From Pseudomonadota bacterium (GTDB lineage: Bacteria; Pseudomonadota; Alphaproteobacteria; Acetobacterales; Acetobacteraceae): a stretch of 36,159 nt of DNA. Position 1 is the stretch's first letter. The number at the start of each line of letters is the position of its first letter. The notes under the pieces were generated by a model. It saw only the letters and a program-made list of their open reading frames with translations, did no database searches and was not told where the DNA came from. This document shows positions 24,273 through 32,498 of this stretch, piece after piece. Where the stretch lies: contig JAFEFW010000011.1 in assembly GCA_018240405.1 (NCBI GenBank), forward strand, positions 1-36,159, given 5' to 3'. Made by a program: the position numbers and the translations under genes.

Positions 24273-24313
24273 CCAAGGCCCTTGGTGGCCGCTTCGCCTC
24301 ATGGCGAGGCGGC
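24273..24313 (-). promoter_or_regulatory. paired stem-loops between flagellin and flbT
   Basis: GCCGC-x-TCGCC and GGCGA-x-GCGGC (24288-24313) form a long stem with one mismatch and a 4-nt loop. The palindrome CCAAGGCCCTTGG follows at 24273-24285. No U-tract is present, so this is more likely a 3' stabiliser of flagellin mRNA with partial readthrough into flbT than a full terminator. Confidence 0.55.
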
Positions 24314-24329
24314 TACCGAGGAGCGTCGA

Positions 24330-25181
24330 TTACTTGAACAGGCTCAGCAGGGTTTGCGGCGCCGAGTTGGCCAACGTCAGCGCTTGTACGCCAAGCTGCT
24401 GGCGGATCTGCAGCGCGGTCAACTGCGCCGACTCCTTCGCCAAATCAGCATCCACCAGTGCGCCAAGACCGCTGTTCAAGGCGTCGATCTTGTTCTTGTT
24501 GAAGGTGACCTGGTTATTGACGTAGTTGACTTCGGCACCAATCGTATTCAGCGCGCTGCCGACCGCGTTCTGCTGATTGACGAACTGCCCCGACGCCGTA
24601 AGGAACGCGGCAACGGTCGTTGCGCCATCCAGCTGTGTGGTGGTGAACGCGATCGAACCATACAGCGCCGAACCGCTGAATGTGGCGATGCCGTAGGTCG
24701 AGCCGCTTTCATTGCGGACAACGGCCACCCGGTTGAACACGCCGTTCGCGGTGCTGATATCGCCTATCAGCGTCTTGCCGTTATAGCTCGCGTCCTCGAT
24801 GAAGGTTTTCAACTGTGCAGAGTAGGACTTGTACTGCGCCTCATACTGTGTCCGCTCGTTACCCGTCACGTTTGTGTCGGCGAGCTTCACCAGTACGTCG
24901 CGCATCTGGTTCATTGTGTTGGATATGTCGTTCAGGCCTGACTGGGTCGTCGCCAGCAGCCCTTGCACGTTGCCAAGCTGCTGGTTGGCGCTGGTCAATG
25001 CGCCCACGGTCGACCGCACGCCCTGCGCAATCGCGTATGCTGCGCCATCGTCCGTGGAGTCGGCCACCCGGTAGCCCGTGGAGATGCGCTTCTGTGTCGC
25101 TGACAGATCTTTTTGTGTCTGTTCAAGCGACTGCAGGGCAACCATGGCGCCCATATTCGTGTTGACGGAGTTCAGTGACAT
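24330..25181 (-). CDS. fliC: flagellin
   Basis: A 283-residue, short flagellin. The N-terminal D0/D1 domain (SVNTNMGAMVALQSL, RISTGYRVADSTDDGAAYAIAQ) and the C-terminal D1/D0 (NAVGSALNTIGAEVNYVNNQ, LGVQALTLANSAPQTLLSLFK) are intact. Only about 100 residues separate them, so the surface-exposed D2 is minimal but Ser/Thr-rich (NESGSTYGIATFSGSALYGS), offering sites for O-glycosylation. It is exported by the flagellar type III apparatus and polymerises into the filament. AAGGG about 12 nt upstream is the likely ribosome site. Only one flagellin gene is in the window; others may exist elsewhere. Confidence 0.96.
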   Translation of the reverse strand: MSLNSVNTNMGAMVALQSLEQTQKDLSATQKRISTGYRVADSTDDGAAYAIAQGVRSTVGALTSANQQLGNVQGLLATTQSGLNDISNTMNQMRDVLVKLADTNVTGNERTQYEAQYKSYSAQLKTFIEDASYNGKTLIGDISTANGVFNRVAVVRNESGSTYGIATFSGSALYGSIAFTTTQLDGATTVAAFLTASGQFVNQQNAVGSALNTIGAEVNYVNNQVTFNKNKIDALNSGLGALVDADLAKESAQLTALQIRQQLGVQALTLANSAPQTLLSLFK

Positions 25182-25220
25182 GACACCGTACCCTTTGGGT
25201 CCAAATTACAATTGCCGCCT

Positions 25221-25263
25221 CCTGCGGCCTGATCCGATACTCGCTCGGTCTGGTTAACAGACC
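25221..25263 (-). promoter_or_regulatory. stem-loops in the flagellin leader (candidate FlbT target)
   Basis: In the 103-nt gap before flagellin lie GGTCTG-N5-CAGACC (25247-25263) and GCCGC-AGGAG-GCGGC (about 25215-25229), the latter displaying a ribosome-site-like AGGAG in its loop some 40 nt before the real start. Such a structured leader is where FlbT acts in Caulobacter. Whether transcription starts inside this gap or reads through from flgL is not clear. Confidence 0.45.
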
Positions 25264-25284
25264 ATGAATCGGACGCGGCTTTTT

Positions 25285-26376
25285 TCAGCTTGCCGACAGG
25301 AATTTCACGAGGGACAGGCTGCTTTGCGTCGCCAGCAGCTGATACGATGCCTGCAACTGCGTATTGAGCTGTGTCAGCTCCGACAGGGTCTTTGCCAGAT
25401 CCGCATCCCGCACGTTCGATATCTGGCCAGTCAGTGCTATTTCTGTGTCGGACAGTTGGGTTTGCATATCAGTCAGCGAACGCTGGCGGTCGCCCATAAC
25501 GCCGACGTCCGTTGCCATGGCGGTAATCGCATTGCGCAGGCTGGTGCGTGTGTCATCGACCAGCGGGGCGAAGTTCGCGTCCTCAATTTGTGCGCTGCTG
25601 AGCGAGCCGAGCGTGGCTAGTGCCCGCATCAGGTCCCTCGTATAGGATCCGGTAGTCGACGTGCCGTCCGACACAGCTGCCGTATTCGCGCTCGCGAACA
25701 TGCCGAACTGAACCGTTTGCCCTTCACCCACCTGCAGCACGGGCGCGCGCAACGTGGAGGCGGGCTGCGACATGGCGCCGGAGAATGGCGACGTGCCAGG
25801 TGCATTCGAACCGGCGACCGACAAGGTGGTGGCGATGGTCGCCGCGGCGCCGTTGGTTGACAGCGCGGCAATTGCTGAATTGATCTGCGTGTAGAAGCCC
25901 GACGAGAGGATTGCGTCGGGTGAGGGAACCGGTGGATTGGCGCTGTCCTGCCCCGCGAACACGTAGACGTTGCCATTCTGGGTGTCGAGCAGGTTAGCAA
26001 CCTCACGCAACGTGGAGCGGGCATTGGCAGCAACGCTGTTGACTTCTGAGGAACTAAGGCTGTTCAAGTTGTTCGTATCAGCCAGGAAGCTCGCGGCGAT
26101 AGACTGCAGTCGTTTCATTGCCGTCTGCGTGACCGTCATCGTTCCGGCCGCCTGGTCCACATTGGCTTTCCAGGTTTTCAGCTCACTCAGCTGAGGATCT
26201 AGGTTTAATACTGTTGTCGCGCTATCGCCGAGGCCGGCATAGTTCCGCGACACAAGCCCGGAACTCGCCTGATCGGTCAGCAGCGCGATCCGCGCGCGGA
26301 TAGAGGCGCTGTCGCCCGTCAACTGCTGAGTGGTGCCGTAGCCGCCGATCCCGACACTGCCAATGCCGGTGGTCAT
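25285..26376 (-). CDS. flgL: flagellar hook-filament junction protein FlgL
   Basis: A 363-residue protein with flagellin-like N- and C-terminal helices: ARIALLTDQASSGLVSRNYAGLGD near the start, QTQLSDTEIALTGQISNVRDADLAKTLSELTQLNTQLQASY near the end. The middle is variable (NVYVFAGQDSANPPVPSP). It bridges hook and filament together with FlgK. Its ATG overlaps the flgK stop as ATGA, giving strict coupling. It is exported by the flagellar system. Confidence 0.93.
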   Translation of the reverse strand: MTTGIGSVGIGGYGTTQQLTGDSASIRARIALLTDQASSGLVSRNYAGLGDSATTVLNLDPQLSELKTWKANVDQAAGTMTVTQTAMKRLQSIAASFLADTNNLNSLSSSEVNSVAANARSTLREVANLLDTQNGNVYVFAGQDSANPPVPSPDAILSSGFYTQINSAIAALSTNGAAATIATTLSVAGSNAPGTSPFSGAMSQPASTLRAPVLQVGEGQTVQFGMFASANTAAVSDGTSTTGSYTRDLMRALATLGSLSSAQIEDANFAPLVDDTRTSLRNAITAMATDVGVMGDRQRSLTDMQTQLSDTEIALTGQISNVRDADLAKTLSELTQLNTQLQASYQLLATQSSLSLVKFLSAS

Positions 26377-27899
26377 TGCGTAGCCTGCAGAATCTGGTTG
26401 AACATGGACTGTGCGATGCTGATGACGCGGGCATTGGCGCTGTAGGCATTTTGCAGAGCAATCATCTTTGACATTTCAACGTCGATACTGACGCCGCTGA
26501 TTGCGTTGACCTGATTGGCCAGCGTGGTCTGCACCGCTTGCTCAGTCGATATTTGGGAGGTTGTAGCGGAGCTTTGCGCCGACTGGGCCGCGGTCATGCC
26601 TGCCGCATAGTTGGCGAGTGTGGCAGCGCCGTTGAACGTCGCCGCTAGTGTACCGCCGGGCCCAAGGCCGTTGCTGTTGAATGGTGGTTGGGGGACTCCA
26701 GACTGGACTTGCGGCCCCAGCGCATAATCCAGGATGCGAGAGATCATGGTGGTGAAGCCGGCCGGCCCACCCGGCGGATTTGGCGTGAAAGCGGTCCCGG
26801 CTGTCGCGCTGCCGGCGATGACATCGGTGCCGTCACGTACCAGCGACGGGTTGGCGCGAACTGCCGGATTGACCTGTATGCTGGCCGCATAGCCGACATA
26901 GCCGGCCTGGACCGGTGTGCCGCCAAGAGTTGGGACCGCACCGGATCCGTCGGTGAACAACGTCAGTCCCTGTGCCGCAAACCGGCTTGTCAAATTAATA
27001 GCGAACTCATCCAACTCGGCCTGGAATGTCGGCAGAGTGCTGTCGCGCAAGGTCAGGTTGGCGCCGATCTCGCCGCCGACCATGCCGACGGTGACGTCGA
27101 CGCCTCCCATCATGATCCCCGGTAGGCCGCCGCCCGGGTAATAGGAGCCCGGCTGTGTCGAGCCGCTGCCGATCGAGAATGGCGCCGGCGCGCCCCGCGT
27201 CGGCAGTATCGTGCCGGTGCTGGTGAAGACCAGCAGGTCGCCGTTCTGTTGCGGCACGGTCTTGACGCTGACGAGCGCGGACAAGGTCTGCAAGGCTGCG
27301 TCCCGCTGGTTCTCCAGATCCGCCGTGCCATGCCCGGTCGGCGTCGCCGCCACGATCTTGTCGTTGAGCGCGCCGATCGTCGCCAGCGTCCGGTTCAGCG
27401 TGTCCACGTCCCTCACGAGGCTGGTTTGTGCCGCCTGCCGCTGCTGGGTGTAGGTGGCGCTGACCGTGTTGATGCTTCTGGTCAACGTACTAGCCGCGGC
27501 GACGACTGCATTCTGTCCGGCTTGGTTAGAAGGATCGGTCAACAGGGTGGAAAACTTGTTCTGCAGTGCACTCAACAGGCTGCCCAAATCGTTCCCCTGG
27601 CCCACCGTCCCCAGCACTGTGTCGATCGCTTGCAGCGCCGTCTGCCGCGTCGCTAATCCGCTGACCGTCGCATTCTGCTGGGTGAGCGAGTCGTTGAGTG
27701 CCTGGTCGATCTGACGCCGGGCCGGCCCCGTGTGCACGCCAAGACCGATGCCATCCCCGGTGATGCTTTCCTGCGTGCCAACCTCGACTGCATAACCTGG
27801 CGTGTTGGCATTGGCTATGTTCTGCGAGATCAGCGCAAGCTGCGTGTTGATGTTCGCAATACCGCCCGAGGCGACCGACAATGCGCCGCTGAGATTCAT
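26373..27899 (-). CDS. flgK: flagellar hook-associated protein FlgK
   Basis: A 508-residue protein. The rod/hook-type N-terminus (GGIANINTQLALISQNIANANTPGYAVE) and C-terminus (VSIDVEMSKMIALQNAYSANARVISIAQSMFNQIL) are characteristic of HAP1. A coiled-coil stretch at about 130-200 (RDVDTLNRTLATIGALNDKI) follows the N-terminal module. It sits between hook and FlgL. Spacing is 19 nt after flgE and a 4-nt overlap with flgL. Confidence 0.96.
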   Translation of the reverse strand: MNLSGALSVASGGIANINTQLALISQNIANANTPGYAVEVGTQESITGDGIGLGVHTGPARRQIDQALNDSLTQQNATVSGLATRQTALQAIDTVLGTVGQGNDLGSLLSALQNKFSTLLTDPSNQAGQNAVVAAASTLTRSINTVSATYTQQRQAAQTSLVRDVDTLNRTLATIGALNDKIVAATPTGHGTADLENQRDAALQTLSALVSVKTVPQQNGDLLVFTSTGTILPTRGAPAPFSIGSGSTQPGSYYPGGGLPGIMMGGVDVTVGMVGGEIGANLTLRDSTLPTFQAELDEFAINLTSRFAAQGLTLFTDGSGAVPTLGGTPVQAGYVGYAASIQVNPAVRANPSLVRDGTDVIAGSATAGTAFTPNPPGGPAGFTTMISRILDYALGPQVQSGVPQPPFNSNGLGPGGTLAATFNGAATLANYAAGMTAAQSAQSSATTSQISTEQAVQTTLANQVNAISGVSIDVEMSKMIALQNAYSANARVISIAQSMFNQILQATQ

Positions 27900-27918
27900 T
27901 CGCCAGACCTCAGTGCCG

Positions 27919-29265
27919 TCACGTCAGCATGCTGATCGTGGTTTGCAGCATCTGATTGCCTGTTGTCACCACCTTGGCATTGGCTGAATACGCCTGCTGC
28001 GCAACGATAAGGTCAGAGAACTCCGTGGCGATGTCGACATTCGAACCTTCGATCGAGCTGGTGACCAGATTGCCGGCACCGTTCACCCCGGCGGCGTTGG
28101 CCAGCGGGGTGCCGCTGCTCAGCGTAGCGGTGAAGGCCTGGCCATTCTGTCGTTGCAGCTGATCCGGGGCGTTGAACGTGATGATGGGAATTTGTGCGAT
28201 CGTCCGGGTCTGCCCATTGTTGTAGTTGACGATCACGGCGCCATTTGACTGCAGGGTGATGCCGGAGAAGCTTCCGGGCGGCACGCCATCCTGGGTCAAG
28301 CCAAGCAGATTATAGGACGTCCCTGCATACTGGGTGACGCCCTGCGTGCTGCCGTACGTGCCGATATTGAGAGAAATGGTCTGGCTGCCGGATCCGAAAT
28401 CCGCGGCGAAGCTAAGGGTCGCCGGCTGGCCAGCAGCATATCCGGACGTCGTGACGGTCCCTGGATCGGTCGGTGAAACGGCGATGGATCCGATCGTTCC
28501 CTCGGGCACCGAATTGCCGCTGGTCGCGCCGAACACAACGTCGGCCGTGCCAGCATCAACATTGGTGTTTGTGGCGGGGTCGGTATAGGTGATCTGCACA
28601 CTCCAGGAATTCGCCGCGTTCTTCATCCAGTTCAATGCGACTGTATGGGCCGTGCCCAAGGCGTCGTAGACCGTGATCTGCGATGACAGCGGCGACGTGG
28701 GCGTTGCGGTGCCCGCATCGGGCGTGGCCGGCAAGTTTGCAGAAAGTGTGACGTTTGCGGATGCAACCGGGTTATAGCTCCGTTGCGTCACCTGGATCGG
28801 CGCGAGGGCATTCTGATTGACCGCGCCGCTGGTCGGATCGACCGACCATCCGTTCAGATACTGGCCAACGTCGTTCACCAAATAGCCTAGCTTGTTCATG
28901 GAGAAGTTGCCGTCCCGGCTATAGAATTGCTGGGCGTTGAAGGTCGGCGTCGTGGCATTGCTGGTGGCCTGTCCGGTTTCGAGTGAAACGGCAAAGAATC
29001 CCTGCCCGGTGATCGCCAGGGCCAGCGCATTATCGGTCTGGCTGATCGATCCCTGGACATTATTGATATAGTCAGGATGAGCAACGACGGCGCCGGATTC
29101 ATTATGAGTGGCAGAACTGGAGGTCAGGAAATCCTCGAAATGGGTGTCTATACGCTTGAAGCCAGTACTCTGGCTGTTGGCGATGTTGTCACTGATATTG
29201 CCAAACGCATCCGACTGCGCCCCAAGTCCACTGATCGCGGTATTGATCGCACCAAACAATGACAT
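27919..29265 (-). CDS. flgE: flagellar hook protein FlgE
   Basis: A 448-residue protein. MSLFGAINTAISGLGAQ then NISDNIANSQSTGFKRIDTHFEDF is the N-terminal rod/hook signature; FFAVSLETGQ, the FlgE_D2 region (TVYDALGTAHTVALNW-like), and the C-terminal SNVDIATEFSDLIVAQQAYSANAKVV follow. Polymerises into the hook after export. ATG 29265 is preceded by CGGAG about 9 nt upstream and by a sigma-54 promoter whose predicted start is about 26 nt before the ATG. It is first gene of the leftward operon. Confidence 0.96.
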   Translation of the reverse strand: MSLFGAINTAISGLGAQSDAFGNISDNIANSQSTGFKRIDTHFEDFLTSSSATHNESGAVVAHPDYINNVQGSISQTDNALALAITGQGFFAVSLETGQATSNATTPTFNAQQFYSRDGNFSMNKLGYLVNDVGQYLNGWSVDPTSGAVNQNALAPIQVTQRSYNPVASANVTLSANLPATPDAGTATPTSPLSSQITVYDALGTAHTVALNWMKNAANSWSVQITYTDPATNTNVDAGTADVVFGATSGNSVPEGTIGSIAVSPTDPGTVTTSGYAAGQPATLSFAADFGSGSQTISLNIGTYGSTQGVTQYAGTSYNLLGLTQDGVPPGSFSGITLQSNGAVIVNYNNGQTRTIAQIPIITFNAPDQLQRQNGQAFTATLSSGTPLANAAGVNGAGNLVTSSIEGSNVDIATEFSDLIVAQQAYSANAKVVTTGNQMLQTTISMLT

Positions 29266-29301
29266 TGCCGCAAGCTCCGAATACAACGCTTCCATAACCA
29301 C

Positions 29302-29317
29302 TGCAGGAAATGTGCCA
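29302..29317 (-). promoter_or_regulatory. sigma-54 promoter of flgE
   Basis: Read on the minus strand, TGGCACATTTCCTGCA matches the sigma-54 consensus TGGCAC-N5-TTGCA at all but one base, with exact GG/GC spacing. The predicted transcription start is about 29291. Confidence 0.85.
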
Positions 29318-29379
29318 TGTGCAGTGCATTGACCATCCATTCATCCGGGGCCCGACCGCTCGGCATAAATTTCCAGCTA

Positions 29380-29406
29380 GGCACTTTTTGCCGGGCAGAT
29401 TCTGCC
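29380..29406. promoter_or_regulatory. tandem GGCA-N5-TGCC sites, candidate FlbD-type enhancer
   Basis: Two 13-bp inverted repeats, GGCACTTTTTGCC (29380-29392) and GGCAGATTCTGCC (29394-29406), are separated by one base. A weaker copy, GGCATAAATTTCC, lies at 29362-29374. They sit between the two sigma-54 promoters, about 63 bp from the flgE promoter and 42 bp from the fliK one, as enhancers for a bacterial enhancer-binding protein would. They resemble the Caulobacter ftr elements bound by FlbD, as far as I recall the consensus. Confidence 0.6.
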
Positions 29407-29447
29407 GGATGTCCTACTGAAACCACGCTTACATACGGTCTTTGCGG

Positions 29448-29463
29448 TGGCCCGATCCTTGCT
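29448..29463 (+). promoter_or_regulatory. sigma-54 promoter of fliK-flgD
   Basis: TGGCCCGATCCTTGCT matches TGGCAC-N5-TTGCT with a single change and exact spacing. The predicted start of transcription is about 29474, only 4 nt before the fliK ATG. Confidence 0.8.
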
Positions 29464-29477
29464 GTGCATTGCGCACC

Positions 29478-31112
29478 ATGACAACGATCGGCGCACTTCC
29501 AGTGTTGCAGCAACCACCCGCCCTGGCCACCGCGCCGGTATTGGCCGGCGGCGCTGCAGCCGGCAGTGGCAGTGGCACGTTCCAGCAACTGATCGACGCG
29601 GCTTGGGAAACGCCGACGCCGCGTGCTGTGACGACGGCAGGAGAACCACCAGAGCCTGTCAAAGAGTCTCTCGCGGGCGCGGACGTGGCGCCCTCCGCGG
29701 AATTGGACCCCCGCCACCAGACGTCGCGGGAGGCCACCGTGGCGGTGCATGGCGCCGCGGTTGCACCCGACGCAACACCGCCTTCATCCGCACCACCGCA
29801 ATCGACTGAAGGGCCATCCGCCAAACCCGCCCTTCCACCAGCACTTCAGGCTACGACGGACGATATCGGCAGCCGGTGCGGTCAACCGGCTGCAATGCAG
29901 TCGGACCACCCGACGCCACCACGGGGCAAGCCCACTGGCACGCGGTTGACCAGCCGCACGCCAGTGGTTGCGGCGGATGATGCTACCCCGCTGCCGGTAC
30001 CTAACCCGGCGGCACCAGTCGTGGCGCTTGTCATTGCGATAACGGACGTGGCCGCGGCAGAGGACAGCTCTCCTCAAGGAGATCCAACCGAACGCATAGC
30101 GCCCTCCGGCGCCGAATCCTGGACGGCACAGGCGCGACCGGCTGCTGGCGGTGGCACAGGCACCGGCGCAATGCCTGTCTCGGTACTAGAGCGATCGGCC
30201 GGCGCAGCAGGGGTTTCCGAGGCGACGATCCAATCCAGTCGCAGCCGCCGGCTGGGCAAAGAGGACGCGCAGGCAGCCATGCAACCGGAGCCGCAACAAT
30301 CGCCACAGTTCGATCGTGGGGCGATGACCGAAAGTTTGCGAGCCGGCGCGCCGCAGCCAGAGTCTGCCAGCATGCATGAGGCGTTGACGGCGGGCGCGGC
30401 GGGCTTGGATGCCGCCAAGCTCCTCCTGGCAGATACCGAAGCGGCCATGCGCCAAGCTGACGGACGCACAGCGGCACTGCCCACAGATGCATTGTCGCCG
30501 GCAGTGCCAAGCGCCGGCGAATCGCCGCCGGGTCTTGCCGGCGCATTGGCGCTAGCTGCCTCCGTTTCGAACCCGGCCGCGGTTACACAGGACCGCTCGC
30601 ATTCCCCTATGGACATACCCGTGGCGCCTGGTTCTCATGGGTCTGGTCTTGCGGCGCCGGCGCGTCAGGTGTCGTCGGTGTTGCTTTCCGTGACGGCCAG
30701 ACCGAATGGCTCACACCGCATGACCATCAGGCTGCATCCGGCGGAGTTGGGGATGGTACAAGTGCGAATTGACCGCCCGTCGGGCGGCGCTTCGCATGTG
30801 GCTATCACGACTGAAAAGGCCGAAACGCTTCAGCTGCTGCAGCGGGATGCCGCAGACTTGCACCGAGCGCTCGACCTTGCCGGAGTGCCAGCTGAGGGTC
30901 GGGTCGTGAGTTTCCATGCCGCGTCCACGTCCCTCACCGCGGACGGCCATGACGGCGCCGCGGGGTGGAGTGCGGACGGCAACGGTGGCCAGTCCAGGCG
31001 CGACCCGCCTGAACACGGGGAAGCGCCTCGCGCGCAAGTCCTGGCGCCCGAGGTCTCAGATGACTCCCCGGCAGGGGGCTGGCGCCACGTCGGCCTCGAC
31101 ATAACAGCCTAA
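29478..31112 (+). CDS. fliK: flagellar hook-length control protein FliK
   Basis: A 544-residue protein. Most of it (residues 1-400) is Ala/Pro/Ser-rich and probably disordered, as expected for a molecular ruler. The C-terminal switch domain at about 408-480 contains the FliK signature (MTIRLHPAELGMVQVRI, then TTEKAETLQLLQRDAADLHRAL). An acidic/polar tail follows. ATG 29478 is preferred over a longer reading from 29442 because the sigma-54 promoter overlaps that extension. No ribosome site precedes the ATG, so the mRNA may be almost leaderless. flgD follows 20 nt later. Confidence 0.9.
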   Translation: MTTIGALPVLQQPPALATAPVLAGGAAAGSGSGTFQQLIDAAWETPTPRAVTTAGEPPEPVKESLAGADVAPSAELDPRHQTSREATVAVHGAAVAPDATPPSSAPPQSTEGPSAKPALPPALQATTDDIGSRCGQPAAMQSDHPTPPRGKPTGTRLTSRTPVVAADDATPLPVPNPAAPVVALVIAITDVAAAEDSSPQGDPTERIAPSGAESWTAQARPAAGGGTGTGAMPVSVLERSAGAAGVSEATIQSSRSRRLGKEDAQAAMQPEPQQSPQFDRGAMTESLRAGAPQPESASMHEALTAGAAGLDAAKLLLADTEAAMRQADGRTAALPTDALSPAVPSAGESPPGLAGALALAASVSNPAAVTQDRSHSPMDIPVAPGSHGSGLAAPARQVSSVLLSVTARPNGSHRMTIRLHPAELGMVQVRIDRPSGGASHVAITTEKAETLQLLQRDAADLHRALDLAGVPAEGRVVSFHAASTSLTADGHDGAAGWSADGNGGQSRRDPPEHGEAPRAQVLAPEVSDDSPAGGWRHVGLDITA

Positions 31113-31132
31113 CGACAAGGAGCGTCGTCAAT

Positions 31133-31804
31133 ATGACCACGACTGCCACCGCCACCGGCACGGCAACCAACGGTGGAAGCGCCATAACCCAGCAAGGCAC
31201 GACGGCGCTGACAGGACTGTCAACAAACTTCAACCAGTTCCTAGCAATGCTGATGACTCAGTTACAGCATCAGGACCCCACGCAGCCGCTGGACGCCAAC
31301 CAGTTCACCTCGCAGCTCGTGCAGTATTCCAGCGTCGAGCAGCAGATCGCTACCAACACCAACCTGACAAAGCTGATCCAGCTGACCCAGGCCAATCAGA
31401 TTGAGCAGTCGGCGGCCATGCTGGGCAAACAGGCGACCGTCAGCGCCAGTCAACTGACGTTGCAGAACGGCGGCGCGCGAATCAAGTTCAACACCAGGAC
31501 CGCGGAACCGGTGACGATCGGGATTTACAATGCCGCCGGAACACTGCTGCGGAGCGCGACGGTCAAGAGCGTCGCCGGCACCAATGCGTGGCAATGGAAT
31601 GGCAAGAGCAGCAACGGCACCACCCTGCCGGACGGCGCCTACACCGTCACGGTCAACAGCATCGATGCGCAGGGGCAGACCGCGGCGGTGCCGTTCACGG
31701 TCACCGGCACTGTCACGTCAGTGCAAAATCAGAACGGAACTGTTCAGCTGCAGATGGGGGGCCTGGCAGTGCCATTCACCGCCATTCAATCCGTCGGCGG
31801 CTGA
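31133..31804 (+). CDS. flgD: flagellar hook-capping protein FlgD
   Basis: A 223-residue protein. NFNQFLAMLMTQLQHQDPTQ, then DANQFTSQLVQYSSVEQQI (about 33-72), is the FlgD N-terminal region. The C-terminal Ig-like/Tudor part has VTIGIYNAAGTLLRS and NGTTLPDGAYTVTV. It caps the growing hook and lets FlgE subunits fold. AAGGAG lies about 10 nt upstream. It is co-transcribed with fliK. Confidence 0.95.
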   Translation: MTTTATATGTATNGGSAITQQGTTALTGLSTNFNQFLAMLMTQLQHQDPTQPLDANQFTSQLVQYSSVEQQIATNTNLTKLIQLTQANQIEQSAAMLGKQATVSASQLTLQNGGARIKFNTRTAEPVTIGIYNAAGTLLRSATVKSVAGTNAWQWNGKSSNGTTLPDGAYTVTVNSIDAQGQTAAVPFTVTGTVTSVQNQNGTVQLQMGGLAVPFTAIQSVGG

Positions 31805-31818
31805 CAAACATCGTGTCC

Positions 31819-31835
31819 GCCCCTATATCAGGGGC
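31819..31835 (+). terminator. stem-loop after flgD
   Basis: GCCCCT-ATATC-AGGGGC forms a perfect 6-bp GC-rich stem 14 nt after the flgD stop. It lacks a U-run, so it is a weak terminator or a processing/stability element before the UPF0149 gene. Confidence 0.5.
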
Positions 31836-31865
31836 TGAAATATGAATCCGCGCCGGTGATGTCTT

Positions 31866-32441
31866 GTGTCTTTGGATGAACTCGCCGACTTCCTGACCTC
31901 CGGCGGAGCGCCTGACGGATCCATGGACCTGTCGGAACTCGACGGATTTCTGGCCGGCCTGGCCTCCAGCCCAGTCGAAATACCGGCCGATGAATGGCTG
32001 GCCGAGGTCTGGAACAACGAGACGCCCGACTTCGTTAGCGATGAACAGCGCAACCTGGTCGAGACGGCTATCCTTGACCATTACGCTGATATCCAGGCTG
32101 CGTTGGATGCGTCACCGCTGGCCTATGCGCCAATCCTATGGCAGGACGCCAGCGGCAACACCGTAGCCGAGGACTGGGCCGCCGGGTTTATGCAAGCGGT
32201 CAGTCTGGCGTCCGACGCCTGGAAGGCAGCGCTCGCCGACGACGACGCGTCGCTGTTGTTGATCCCGATCGCCAGCCTCGCACAAACAGCCGTGGCGCCC
32301 GAGGAGCGCGGCGCCTCGCTGCCCGATGAAGCTCTCGACACGCTGCTCGAGGATGCTGAGCAGATCCTGCCGGTCTGCGTCGCTGGCCTACGCCGCTTCT
32401 GGCGCGACAGATCCACCGGCGCCGGCATGACCCGGCACTGA
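31866..32441 (+). CDS. UPF0149 (YgfB/YecA-like) family protein
   Basis: A 191-residue acidic protein. MDLSELDGFLAGLASSPVEIPADEWL and DWAAGFMQAVSLASDAW are the family's two conserved blocks (the second is the GFxxG/A-type helical motif). The C-terminal SEC-C zinc motif found in YecA relatives is absent. The family role is unknown, although YgfB has been tied to gene regulation in Pseudomonas. GTG 31866 is used; the ribosome site is weak. It follows fliK-flgD on the same strand, with a stem-loop between, so membership of the flagellar operon is uncertain. Confidence 0.82.
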   Translation: MSLDELADFLTSGGAPDGSMDLSELDGFLAGLASSPVEIPADEWLAEVWNNETPDFVSDEQRNLVETAILDHYADIQAALDASPLAYAPILWQDASGNTVAEDWAAGFMQAVSLASDAWKAALADDDASLLLIPIASLAQTAVAPEERGASLPDEALDTLLEDAEQILPVCVAGLRRFWRDRSTGAGMTRH

Positions 32442-32498
32442 TCGCCCGCTGCATCGTGTTTTAACCGGGCGGATCAGACGCACGGATTGACAGATGCC

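Noticed and set aside
24282-24941. 219-codon plus-strand frame over flagellin
   Set aside because: Shadow of the flagellin frame; no ribosome site or domain.
29380-29392. GGCACTTTTTGCC considered as a third sigma-54 promoter
   Set aside because: The GG to GC spacing is two bases too short; it fits better as an inverted repeat paired with the next site.
30031-30616. Antisense frames over fliK
   Set aside because: They result from the Ala/Pro-rich, GC-biased codons of the disordered FliK region; no domain is seen.
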